From an uncultured Collinsella sp. (GTDB lineage Bacteria; Actinomycetota; Coriobacteriia; Coriobacteriales; Coriobacteriaceae), in NCBI GenBank assembly GCA_947003675.1, contig CAMQPJ010000006.1:1-19782 (forward strand): a stretch of DNA of 19,782 nt. The letters run 5' to 3'. This document shows positions 1-7,070 of the stretch, one piece after another. The stretch's first letter is position 1. The number at the start of each line of letters is the position of its first letter. The notes under the pieces were generated by a model. That model was given only the letters and a program-made list of their open reading frames with translations, was not told where the DNA came from and did no database searches. A program made the position numbers and the translations under genes.

Positions 1-368
1 AGGTGGTTGATGGCGCGACGGCGAATATAGGGCTCGCAGATCTCGTTCATCTGGATAGCGCTCATCACGCGGCAGGGAACATCGTTGTGCTCGAAGGCAT
101 CCTGCAGGGCAAGCGCGTTCATAACGGTAGCGAGCATGCCCATGTAATCGGCCTGGGCGCGGTCCATACCACCGGCGGCGCCGGCCATGCCGCGGAAAAT
201 ATTGCCGCCGCCGACAACGACGCCGACCTCATGACCAACGGCGAGCAGCTCCTTGACCTGCTTGGCAAGATGATCGGTAACCTTGGGGTCGATGCCGTAG
301 TTGCCATCGCCCATCAGCGCTTCACCGGAGAGCTTCAGAAGCACGCGTTTATATCGGATGTCGGACAA
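1..368 (-). CDS. pyrH: UMP kinase (uridylate kinase), N-terminal part, cut by window edge
   Basis: This gene encodes the bacterial hexameric UMP kinase, which phosphorylates UMP to UDP with ATP in cytoplasmic pyrimidine nucleotide synthesis. The reading frame begins at TTG 368 ([17 protein letters not shown]) and shows the amino-acid-kinase glycine loop GGGNIFRG at about residues 53-60, then [20 protein letters not shown], all typical of PyrH. About 122 residues are present; the family is about 240 residues long, so the C-terminal half lies outside the window. The TTG start is chosen because AAAGGAGG sits 6 nt upstream and the protein begins at the usual family position. It lies downstream of rpsB-tsf, the classic rpsB-tsf-pyrH-frr order, but a strong terminator separates it from tsf. 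I see no convincing own promoter; TATTAT near 401 could be a -10 but has no good -35. Identity is secure. Confidence 0.95.
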   Translation of the reverse strand, partial: MSDIRYKRVLLKLSGEALMGDGNYGIDPKVTDHLAKQVKELLAVGHEVGVVVGGGNIFRGMAGAAGGMDRAQADYMGMLATVMNALALQDAFEHNDVPCRVMSAIQMNEICEPYIRRRAINH

Positions 369-374
369 AGCGAT

Positions 375-382
375 CCTCCTTT
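375..382 (-). promoter_or_regulatory. Ribosome binding site that fixes the TTG start of pyrH
   Basis: On the minus strand AAAGGAGG lies 6 nt before TTG 368. There is no in-frame ATG or GTG near it, so this strong site supports the TTG start. Confidence 0.8.
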
Positions 383-427
383 AATTAGACTCATAACATA
401 ATATCAAAGGCTTAACGGAGAGCCATG

Positions 428-462
428 AAAAAGCAGGCTGTGAGTAAAACCCACAGCCTGCT
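428..462 (-). terminator. Intrinsic terminator after tsf
   Basis: Read on the minus strand, AGCAGGCTGTG (rc of 452-462) pairs perfectly with CACAGCCTGCT (rc of 432-442) to form an 11-bp stem with a 9-nt loop, followed by a run of five T (rc of 428-432, shared with the last stem base). It lies just past the tsf stop and before pyrH, so it ends or attenuates the rpsB-tsf transcript. Confidence 0.9.
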
Positions 463-485
463 CATTACCAGCTACAAGAGCTTAT

Positions 486-1355
486 TTACTCGCCACGGAC
501 CAGACGGTCAAAGGCAACGACGGTAATGGTGTCGCCGAGCTCCTTGGAGACCTGCTCAGCGTACTTCTTGATGGTGAGAGAGCTGTCCTTGATGAACTCC
601 TGCTCGGTGAGCACGGACTGCTTGTAGAACTTCTCCAGACGGCCAACAGCCATCTTCTCCTGGATAGCCTCGGGCTTGCCGGACTCGGCAGCCTGAGCCA
701 TGTAGATCTGCTTCTCGTGCTCGACGGTCTCAGCCGGAACCTGATCGCGGGTAGCGCAGATCGGGGCGACGGCGGCAACCTGAAGGGCAACGTCGTGAGC
801 AAAGGTCTTAAAGGACTCAGCCTGAGCGGTCTCGGCCTTCTCGAAAGCGAACTCAACGAGAACGCCGATCTTACCACCCATGTGGATGTAAGAAGCGAGA
901 GCGCCGTTCTCGGCCTTGCGGGCGGCGAAACGGGAGATCTTCATGTTCTCGCCCATGATGTGAATCATCTCGGTGAGCTCGGAGGAAACGGTCTCCTCGC
1001 CCATCGGCTTCTCGAGCAGAGCGTCGACGTCAGCAGGCTCGGTGGTAGCAACAACCTCAGCGACCTTGGAAGCAAAGCCAGTGAACTTGGCGTTGGAGCC
1101 GACGAAGTCGGTCTCGCAGGAGAGCTCGAGCAGAGCGCCGGTCTTGCCGTCCTCGGAGACGAACGCGGCGACAGCGCCCTCGTTGGTCTCACGGCCAGCC
1201 TTCTTGGCAGCCTTGGCGAGGCCGTTCTTGCGCAGAACGTCGACAGCGGCGTCCATGTCGCCGTCAGCCTCGACGAGAGCCTTCTTGCACTCCATCATCG
1301 GGGAGTCGGTCATCTCGCGGAGCTGCTTGACCATAGCGGCGGTAATCTGGGCCAT
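486..1355 (-). CDS. tsf: Translation elongation factor EF-Ts
   Basis: EF-Ts is the guanine-nucleotide exchange factor that recycles EF-Tu from the GDP to the GTP form. The 289-residue product matches the usual family length (about 280-300). The N-terminal UBA-like domain covers about residues 1-55 (MAQITAAMVKQLREMTDSPM, with the CKKAL helix at 23-27). The TDFV motif, which contacts the EF-Tu nucleotide pocket, is at 82-85 within LSCETDFVGSN. Two core subdomains follow. I chose ATG 1355 because AAAGGA lies 7 nt upstream and the protein then starts with the family-typical MAQIT; an in-frame TTG at 1370 would add five residues but has no ribosome site. It follows rpsB by 45 nt with no terminator between, so the two are co-transcribed from the promoter at 2271-2299. 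Confidence 0.97.
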   Translation of the reverse strand: MAQITAAMVKQLREMTDSPMMECKKALVEADGDMDAAVDVLRKNGLAKAAKKAGRETNEGAVAAFVSEDGKTGALLELSCETDFVGSNAKFTGFASKVAEVVATTEPADVDALLEKPMGEETVSSELTEMIHIMGENMKISRFAARKAENGALASYIHMGGKIGVLVEFAFEKAETAQAESFKTFAHDVALQVAAVAPICATRDQVPAETVEHEKQIYMAQAAESGKPEAIQEKMAVGRLEKFYKQSVLTEQEFIKDSSLTIKKYAEQVSKELGDTITVVAFDRLVRGE

Positions 1356-1400
1356 TGTGGTTCCTTTCAAAGAGATGAAAAAGAATTAACTAAGACTGAT

Positions 1401-2129
1401 TTACTCGGCCTTGGGCTCAGCGGCCATCTCGGCCTCGGAGACCTGCTCCTTGCCGGAGCCTGCGAGGCAGGCGTCAGCCATGAGCTCGCACATAAGGGTG
1501 ACAGCGGAGATAGCGTCATCGTTGCAGGGAATGCCGTACTCGACCTCGTCGGGATCGGAGTTGGTGTCGATCAGAGCGACGACGGGGATGTTCAGGCGCT
1601 GGGCCTCCTTGATGGCGTTCTCCTCGCGCTTGGTGTCGATAACGAAGAGAGCCTGGGGCAGGCCCTTCATGTCGCGGGCGCCACCGAGGTTGGTCTGGAG
1701 CTTGGTGAGCTCCTTACCGAGCACAGCCTGCTCCTTCTTGGGAAGCACTGCCATGCGGCCGTCCTCGACCATGGCCTCGAGCTCCTCCATGCGGTTGATG
1801 CGGGAGCGGATGGTGACGAAGTTGGTCAGCATGCCGCCGAGCCAACGCTGGTTGATGTAAGGCATGTTGGCACGCTCAGCGGCGTTCTTGACGGCCTCCT
1901 GAGCCTGCTTCTTGGTACCGACGAACAGCACGTTGCCACCCTTGACGACGTTCTTGACGAAGGTGTAAGCCTGGTCGGCGTCGAGGATGGTCTGCTTGAG
2001 GTCGAGGATGTAGATGCCGTTGCGCTCACCGAAGATGAACGGCTTCATCTTGGGGTTCCAGCGACGGGTCTGGTGACCAAAGTGGCAGCCGGCCTCGAGC
2101 AGGGTGCGGATATTAATCTTGGTAGCCAT
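1401..2129 (-). CDS. rpsB: 30S ribosomal protein S2
   Basis: S2 is a late-assembling small-subunit protein that helps hold S1 or mRNA near the anti-Shine-Dalgarno region. The 242-residue product opens with the S2 signature [19 protein letters not shown] and continues with [30 protein letters not shown] and the late motif [21 protein letters not shown], covering the full family length. The C-terminus is an acidic, alanine/glutamate-rich tail ([12 protein letters not shown]). ATG 2129 is preceded by AGGAGG with a 6-nt gap. It heads the rpsB-tsf operon, with a good sigma-70-type promoter and about 135 nt of leader upstream. In E. coli, S2 represses its own operon through the rpsB leader; whether that happens here is inference. 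Confidence 0.97.
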   Translation of the reverse strand: MATKINIRTLLEAGCHFGHQTRRWNPKMKPFIFGERNGIYILDLKQTILDADQAYTFVKNVVKGGNVLFVGTKKQAQEAVKNAAERANMPYINQRWLGGMLTNFVTIRSRINRMEELEAMVEDGRMAVLPKKEQAVLGKELTKLQTNLGGARDMKGLPQALFVIDTKREENAIKEAQRLNIPVVALIDTNSDPDEVEYGIPCNDDAISAVTLMCELMADACLAGSGKEQVSEAEMAAEPKAE

Positions 2130-2179
2130 GTTAAACCTCCTGTGGTTTGCCTCCGCGCGGGGTCATCCTCCAAAACCAA

Positions 2180-2263
2180 CCCGGACATGTGCTACCAAAG
2201 CCCGGGCACCACGGTATGAAGTAGCCGCGCGTGCGTGATAAAAACCTGTTGCCGTGAAGCAAC
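2180..2263 (-). promoter_or_regulatory. rpsB 5' leader with two hairpins, possible S2 autoregulatory site
   Basis: The transcript from the promoter at 2271-2299 should start near 2264, giving a leader of about 135 nt. Its very 5' end can fold as GTTGC / GCAAC (rc of 2259-2263 with 2248-2252). A second stem pairs CCCGG / CCGGG (rc of 2202-2206 with 2180-2184) around a 17-nt loop. A leader this long and structured before a ribosomal-protein operon suggests autoregulation, but the fold was read by eye and does not match a named motif I can confirm. Confidence 0.4.
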
Positions 2264-2270
2264 CTGATGA

Positions 2271-2299
2271 ATGATAGCAGGATTACCTCTTCCTGCCAA
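2271..2299 (-). promoter_or_regulatory. Promoter of the rpsB-tsf operon
   Basis: On the minus strand TTGGCA (2294-2299) and TATCAT (2271-2276) are separated by exactly 17 nt. Both hexamers match the housekeeping sigma consensus at 5 and 4-5 of 6 positions. The site lies in the gap between xer and rpsB, about 140 nt before the rpsB start, and no terminator separates it from rpsB. Confidence 0.8.
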
Positions 2300-2345
2300 C
2301 CCGCAATCAAAACCACACACCTAAGCGCAACGCGAGCCGCCCAGC

Positions 2346-3266
2346 TTACTCGCCCCGGGGATGGGCTTGGGTCACGGCGCGCTTAAGCCGGTCGGGCGTA
2401 AGATGCGTGTAGATCTGCGTCGTGGACAGGCTCACATGTCCCAGCAGCTCTTGAACCGAGCGCAGGTCCGCGCCGCCCTCGAGCAAATCGGTCGCAAACG
2501 TGTGGCGCATCGCATGCGGGGCAATGTCGGCAGGGATGCCGGCGAGCGTCGCCAGCATATGGAACCGTCGTCTGAGCATAGCGGCACTCATGCGATTACC
2601 GCGCGCAGAAATAAACAGCGGATGGGGACCGTTTACGGGATCGCGACGCTTAGCCTGCGCGAGCAACTCCGGTCTCCCCTCCTCGACATAGGTGCGCGTC
2701 GCCTCGAGTGCGCGTCGATACAGAGGAACGATACGCTCCTTGCTCCCCTTGCCCCATAACCGCAGTGTACGCTCGGACCATGAGATGGATCCCACATTGA
2801 GCGCCGAAAGCTCCGAGATGCGGGCACCCGAGGCATAAAGCAGCTCGAGCATCGCCGCATCGCGCAGGCCCGCGGGCATCGAGGTATCAGGCGTCTTGAG
2901 CAGCGCCTCGACCTGCTGAGTCGTAAGGACACCGGGCAGGTCGCGCGGCAGCTTGGGCGACGCGATCGCCGAGACCGCATCACCCTCGACAATTCCCTCG
3001 GCAGCCATCCAACGATAGAGCGACCGAATAGCCGACAAATGTGCCGCAAGGGTGCGAGGCGCCACCTGCTCGCGCGAAAGCTCGGCCAAATACGCGCGGA
3101 CGGTACGCACGTCGGCCACACGCGCATCGACACCTGTGCGCTCGCACCAGGCGGCAAAGCGCTCCAACCGCGATCCATAGGCAGTCACCGTATTGGGAGA
3201 GAGCCCCTCAACACGTGCGATGTAGGCGATAAACGAGTCGACGGTATCGTACAGGTCAAAGGCTAT
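2346..3266 (-). CDS. xerC: XerC/XerD-family site-specific tyrosine recombinase, probable ATA start
   Basis: This is a Xer-type tyrosine recombinase, which in most bacteria resolves chromosome dimers at dif near the division septum. The catalytic set is complete. Numbered from the ATA start, Arg149 is in SGARISEL, Lys173 in GKGSKER, His251 and Arg254 in APHAMRHTFATDLL, His277 in LLGHVSLS and Tyr286 in QIYTHL. The spacing matches E. coli XerD (R148, K172, H244, R247, H270, Y279). The first conventional start is GTG 3188, but it falls inside the N-terminal SAM-like domain (LSPNTVTAYGSRL) and would remove 26 conserved-looking residues. The frame stays open upstream and holds no ATG, GTG or TTG before a stop. 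ATA 3266 has GGAGG 9 nt upstream and overlaps the trmFO stop, giving 306 residues, the normal length. XerC versus XerD cannot be settled here; an error in the sequence is also possible. Confidence 0.85.
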   Translation of the reverse strand: MAFDLYDTVDSFIAYIARVEGLSPNTVTAYGSRLERFAAWCERTGVDARVADVRTVRAYLAELSREQVAPRTLAAHLSAIRSLYRWMAAEGIVEGDAVSAIASPKLPRDLPGVLTTQQVEALLKTPDTSMPAGLRDAAMLELLYASGARISELSALNVGSISWSERTLRLWGKGSKERIVPLYRRALEATRTYVEEGRPELLAQAKRRDPVNGPHPLFISARGNRMSAAMLRRRFHMLATLAGIPADIAPHAMRHTFATDLLEGGADLRSVQELLGHVSLSTTQIYTHLTPDRLKRAVTQAHPRGE

Positions 3267-4600
3267 GACCGGTCGCCTCCAAACAAGTCGGAACGCGTGG
3301 CCAAGTAGGCATCGAGGGCCTCGAGGGCGCGATCCGCATAAGCCTGGTAGCGGTCGCGTTTACTGCGGCGCTTGCCGTCCTCGAGCGGCGGTACCAGGCC
3401 AAAATTGACATGCATGGGCTGGTAGCCTACGGTTGCCGGGTCGGTCGCATAGCCCACGAGCGCACCCAGGGCGCCCACGCGAGGAAGCTCCACAGGAGCC
3501 GCACCGATAGCCTCGGCATAGGTGTTAAGTGCAGCAAGCAGACCGGTCGCCACGGCCTCCATATAGCCTTCGGTGCCGGTGATCTGACCGGCGAGGCGCA
3601 CACCCGTGCCAGGCACGGCAAAGGTGCCGTCAAGAACGTGCGGCGCATCGACAAAAGTATTGCGGTGCATGACGCCATAACGGAAGAACTCGGCATTCTC
3701 CAGACCGGGAACCATATGGAAGACACGCTTTTGTTCGCCAAAGGTCAGGTTGGTCTGGAAGCCCACCAGGTTGTAGGCGGTCTTCTCCTTGTTCTCGGCG
3801 CGCAGCTGAATCGCCGCCCAAGGGCGACGTCCGGTACGCGGGTCGGTGAGGCCGACGGGCTTCATGGCGCCAAAGCGGATAGCATCCTTACCGGTACGGG
3901 CGACTTCCTCGGCAGGCTGACAGGCCTGGAACAGGTCACCACCCTCAAAGTCCTTGAGCACCACGCGATCGGCGGTGGTGAGTGCCTCAATAAAGGCCTC
4001 GTACTCCTCCTTGTTGAGCGGAGCATTAAGATAGTCGCCGCTCCCCTGCTCCTCATAGCGCGACTGCGAAAACAGCACGTCCATATCGAGCGTGGAGGCA
4101 TCGACGATTGGCGCGGCAGCGTCAAAGAACGCCAAGGCGTCGCCACCGACGAGCTTCATGACCTCTTCGCTCAATGCCGGAGAACACAGCGGGCCCGCGG
4201 CAATGACCACGTGGCCCTCGGGAATCTGCGTGACCTCGCCGTGCACGACCTCGATATTGGGTCGAGCGGCAACCTCGGCCTCGACAAGCTCGGAAAACTT
4301 GACGCGGTCGACCGCCAGGGCACCGCCGGCGGGAACGGCCGCACGATGGGCACAATCGAGCAAGACCGAGCCCATACGCTCAAGCTCGGCCTTTAACAAG
4401 CCCGCAGCAGAGTCCGGACGGGTTGACTTAAACGAATTTGAGCAGACGAGCTCGGCCAGGTGGTCGGTATGGTGGGCCGGAGAGCTCACCTGGGGGCGCA
4501 TCTCGCACAGCTTTACGGCAAACCCGCGATCTGCCAGCTGGATCGCACATTCCGAACCCGCCAGACCGCCACCGATAACCGTCACCTGATCGAACTGCAT
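3263..4600 (-). CDS. trmFO: tRNA (uracil-54-C5)-methyltransferase, folate/FAD-dependent
   Basis: TrmFO makes 5-methyluridine at position 54 in the T-loop of tRNA, using methylene-tetrahydrofolate as carbon donor and FAD as reductant; it replaces the SAM-dependent TrmA in many Gram-positive lineages. The 445-residue product begins with a dinucleotide-binding loop, VIGGGLAGSE (residues 8-17), followed by CEMRP and the family hallmark LVCSNSFKS, which includes a conserved cysteine. Further family stretches are ALAFFDAAAPIVD, GDLFQACQPAEEVARTG and ITGTEGYMEAVATGL. ATG 4600 is chosen because AAAGG lies about 9 nt upstream; the TTG at 4606 would sit too close to it. It follows dprA by 14 nt and overlaps the xer start. 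In Bacillus the same dprA-(topA)-trmFO-xerC order occurs, but topA is absent here. Confidence 0.96.
   Translation of the reverse strand: MQFDQVTVIGGGLAGSECAIQLADRGFAVKLCEMRPQVSSPAHHTDHLAELVCSNSFKSTRPDSAAGLLKAELERMGSVLLDCAHRAAVPAGGALAVDRVKFSELVEAEVAARPNIEVVHGEVTQIPEGHVVIAAGPLCSPALSEEVMKLVGGDALAFFDAAAPIVDASTLDMDVLFSQSRYEEQGSGDYLNAPLNKEEYEAFIEALTTADRVVLKDFEGGDLFQACQPAEEVARTGKDAIRFGAMKPVGLTDPRTGRRPWAAIQLRAENKEKTAYNLVGFQTNLTFGEQKRVFHMVPGLENAEFFRYGVMHRNTFVDAPHVLDGTFAVPGTGVRLAGQITGTEGYMEAVATGLLAALNTYAEAIGAAPVELPRVGALGALVGYATDPATVGYQPMHVNFGLVPPLEDGKRRSKRDRYQAYADRALEALDAYLATRSDLFGGDRS
3276..3280 (-). promoter_or_regulatory. Ribosome binding site for xer, inside the end of trmFO
   Basis: GGAGG on the minus strand ends 9 nt before the ATA codon at 3264-3266, which itself overlaps the trmFO TAG stop as ATAG. 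Any other in-frame near-cognate codon (CTG at 3254) would be about 21 nt from this site, too far. Confidence 0.5.
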
Positions 4601-4614
4601 CTGCAAACACCTTT

Positions 4615-5547
4615 CTAATTGACACGCTTTCCATTGTGACCGAAGGGCGTCTGGGCGTGAAGCGCAAACTTTGAGGGCGCATACCTTCCATCCATCATGC
4701 GCTCGATAAGTCCCTCGAGCTCGAGCGAGCCCAAGAGCTTGAGCACGCCGACAGCATCAAGCGAGACGAGCGAGGCAATATCGTCGACCTTTAGCGGCGA
4801 GGCGATAAGCGCGTGCATCACGGTCTGCTGTGTTGGGTCCAGATCGGCGATGCCAGGTGCATCGGGACGCGAGTAGCGCAGCGTGCCGTAGATGCGCGAG
4901 ATGGCCATCTCGATTGATTCCTCGTCGATGATGCAGCAGGCTCCGTTAGCGATGAGATAGTTGGTCCCGCGCGACTCGGGCGAAAGGATGGAGCCCGGCA
5001 CTGCAAGGAGCTCTCGTCCCAAATCCATAGCGGCCTCCGCCGTGGAGAACGTACCCGAGGGCATGCCCGCCTCGGAAACAAAGAGTGCCTGCGACAAGGC
5101 GGCGATTACACGATTGCGCCGCGGAAAGGCGAACTTACGCGGTCCCATACCCCACGGCGAAATGGACACGACCGCGCCACCCGTCTCGAGTGTGCGCGTT
5201 ATGAGGCCGGCGCTCGAGCGCGGATAGACAACATCGGCGCCGGTCCCCAGTACCACGATGTGTTTGCCCCCGGCGTTGACCGCGGCCCAACCCGACGCCT
5301 GGTCGCAGCCGACCGCACCGCCCGAGACCACCGTCACCCCCGCCTCGACCGCCACCTTGGCCGCAAGTTCTGCCACGGCGAGACCATACGGCGATGCCTT
5401 GCGTGCACCGATGATGGAGAGCGCGGGCATCGAAAGCACCTCGGGGTTGCCGCGCACATAGAGCGTCTGGGGCACATCCGGGAGCTCCAAAACGGTCTCG
5501 GGAAACAACGCATCACCGGGATGCAGCTCGAAGGTCCCCTCGCCCAT
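4615..5547 (-). CDS. dprA: DNA-processing protein DprA (Smf), divergent
   Basis: DprA binds incoming single-stranded DNA and loads RecA during natural transformation; many bacteria without known competence also carry it. The 310-residue product has the extended Rossmann domain from about residue 28 (LYVRGNP, SIIGARKASPYG at 44-55) to 210, with FPRRNRVIAALS at 141-152 and GRELLAVPGS at 177-186, and a C-terminal winged-helix-like segment (about 235-290). Two signatures are altered: the usual SGxARGID reads SGGAVGCD (75-82), and the usual SGSLxTA reads SGTFSTA (164-170). No long N-terminal SAM domain is present, so it is nearer to Bacillus than E. coli size. ATG 5547 has AAGGAGG 8 nt upstream and overlaps the comM stop as TAATG. 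Family membership is clear; competence function is inference. Confidence 0.92.
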   Translation of the reverse strand: MGEGTFELHPGDALFPETVLELPDVPQTLYVRGNPEVLSMPALSIIGARKASPYGLAVAELAAKVAVEAGVTVVSGGAVGCDQASGWAAVNAGGKHIVVLGTGADVVYPRSSAGLITRTLETGGAVVSISPWGMGPRKFAFPRRNRVIAALSQALFVSEAGMPSGTFSTAEAAMDLGRELLAVPGSILSPESRGTNYLIANGACCIIDEESIEMAISRIYGTLRYSRPDAPGIADLDPTQQTVMHALIASPLKVDDIASLVSLDAVGVLKLLGSLELEGLIERMMDGRYAPSKFALHAQTPFGHNGKRVN

Positions 5548-7070
5548 TATTGGTCCCTCCTTCCCTGGTACATCGCTGCCTCGAGCACGTGATCCTGCGT
5601 CACCCGTTCGCTTTCGGCAACATCGGCGATCGTGCGTGCGATGCGTACCAGGCGCACGATGCCGCGCCCCGTGAGATGTGTGCGCTTCGACAGGCCGAGC
5701 ACACATTTCTCGGCAGCCTCATCAAGCCCAAAGGTCGAAACGACGCCGTCAATGGACCGCGACTCATCTTCCTCGGCCTCGGTGTCCGCATCGTCCATAC
5801 GGGATTCACGCCAGGCGCGAAAGGCGCGCCCACGCACGACGTAATCGCGCAGCTCGGCCGATGACATACCCTCCGCGCCCTCAATGATCACCTGGGGATC
5901 GGGGCGGGTCACGTCGATCATCATGTCGATGCGATCAGCCAAAGGACCGCGCAACTTGCCCCGATAGCGCTCGACCATCGCCGCCGAGCAGCGACACGGC
6001 ACTTCGCGATCGCCCAAAAACCCGCAGGGGCAGGGATTGCTCGCGGCCAGCAGCTGAAAGCGCGACGGGAACGTAAAGGCCCCGTCAACGCGCACGATCC
6101 TTACGTAACCGCGCTCGATGGGCTGACGCAGCGTCTGCAGCACGCCGGTGGGAAACTCGGCAAGCTCGTCCAAAAAGAGCACTCCGCCATGAGCTAGGCT
6201 AATTTCGCCCGGATGCACCGGACGTCCGCCGCCGATGAGTCCCGCGGTCGAAATGCTGTGATGCGGGCTGCGGAAGGGTCGATGTCCCGCAAGCAGTCCA
6301 TCGATGTTCTCGCCCAAGACCGAATGGATGCACAGCGCCTCTTGCTGATCCTCGAGAGAAAGCTCGGGCAAGATACCCGTCATGCGCCGCGCAAGCATGG
6401 TCTTGCCCGAACCGGGCGAGCCGATCATGAGCAAGCCGAGCTCGCCGGCGGCCGCAAGCGCCATGCCACGTTTGGCGACCTCCTGCCCCAGCACGTCGGC
6501 ATAATCGAGCTCGGGCTCAAAGGTAGCCTCGAGCACTTCAGAATCCAGGTAATGCCGTGCGGCATCCCCCATGCCATGGGCAAGCTGAGATAGGTGGTCG
6601 ATAAAGCCGCAGTCAACGCCTGCAAGCGGCACATGCTGATCGGACCTACCAGCGATAAAGGAAAGCCCCATATCGCGCGCCAACAGCTGAAACGCCACCT
6701 CGCCCTTGACAGGTAGCACCGTGCCGTCCAGACCAAGCTCTCCTGCGATAAGGCAACGATCGAGGTTGTCACGGGGAATCTGCCCATCGGCCGCCAGAAC
6801 CGCGATGGCAATCGGCAGGTCAAAACCGCTGCCGGTTTTACGGATATCGCCGGGTGCCAGGTTGACGGTAATGCCAGAGCGCGGAATCTCGAAGCCGGCC
6901 GAGCGCATGGCGCACCGGATACGCCCGCGCGACTCCATCACCTCCATACTCGGAATGCCGAGCATCTGGATGCCCGGAACGCCACCGGCAAGCGAGACCT
7001 CGACGGTGACGGGAATTGCCTCGACGCCGCGGATACAGGCCGCGTGTACGGCAAACGTCTCGAACGCCAT
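5547..7070 (-). CDS. comM: YifB/ComM-family Mg-chelatase-like AAA+ ATPase
   Basis: ComM is a hexameric AAA+ helicase that promotes branch migration during integration of transforming DNA. The 507-residue product has the full family layout: an N-terminal ChlI/Lon-C-like domain (about 1-190; VEVSLAGGVPGIQMLGIP, GDIRKTGSGFDLPIAIAVL), Walker A GSPGSGKT (217-224), Walker B GGVLFLDE (295-302), a cysteine cluster (Cys347, Cys349, Cys359, Cys361) and the sensor/arginine-finger region GPLADRIDM (375-383). A C-terminal helical domain follows. ATG 7070 is chosen because it overlaps the yraN stop as TGATG and matches the family start (MAFETFAVHAACIRG); an in-frame TTG at 7085 would add five residues. The next gene, dprA, starts on its stop codon, so the two DNA-uptake-related proteins are translationally coupled. 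Confidence 0.96.
   Translation of the reverse strand: MAFETFAVHAACIRGVEAIPVTVEVSLAGGVPGIQMLGIPSMEVMESRGRIRCAMRSAGFEIPRSGITVNLAPGDIRKTGSGFDLPIAIAVLAADGQIPRDNLDRCLIAGELGLDGTVLPVKGEVAFQLLARDMGLSFIAGRSDQHVPLAGVDCGFIDHLSQLAHGMGDAARHYLDSEVLEATFEPELDYADVLGQEVAKRGMALAAAGELGLLMIGSPGSGKTMLARRMTGILPELSLEDQQEALCIHSVLGENIDGLLAGHRPFRSPHHSISTAGLIGGGRPVHPGEISLAHGGVLFLDELAEFPTGVLQTLRQPIERGYVRIVRVDGAFTFPSRFQLLAASNPCPCGFLGDREVPCRCSAAMVERYRGKLRGPLADRIDMMIDVTRPDPQVIIEGAEGMSSAELRDYVVRGRAFRAWRESRMDDADTEAEEDESRSIDGVVSTFGLDEAAEKCVLGLSKRTHLTGRGIVRLVRIARTIADVAESERVTQDHVLEAAMYQGRRDQ

Noticed and set aside
717..2219. 500-codon plus-strand open frame across tsf and rpsB
   Set aside because: It is in exact codon register with the minus-strand genes, so it stays open simply because tsf and rpsB avoid TTA, CTA and TCA codons. 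Its translation is low-complexity (Leu/Gly/Val/Asp-rich) and resembles no family.
2131..2316. 61-codon minus-strand frame in the rpsB leader, possible leader peptide
   Set aside because: It would start upstream of the -10 box, outside the predicted transcript, and has no ribosome site.
2300..2348. Possible terminator after xer (TAAGC/GCTTA pairing)
   Set aside because: The outer stem is short, the interior is poorly paired and no T-run follows; read-through into rpsB is possible.
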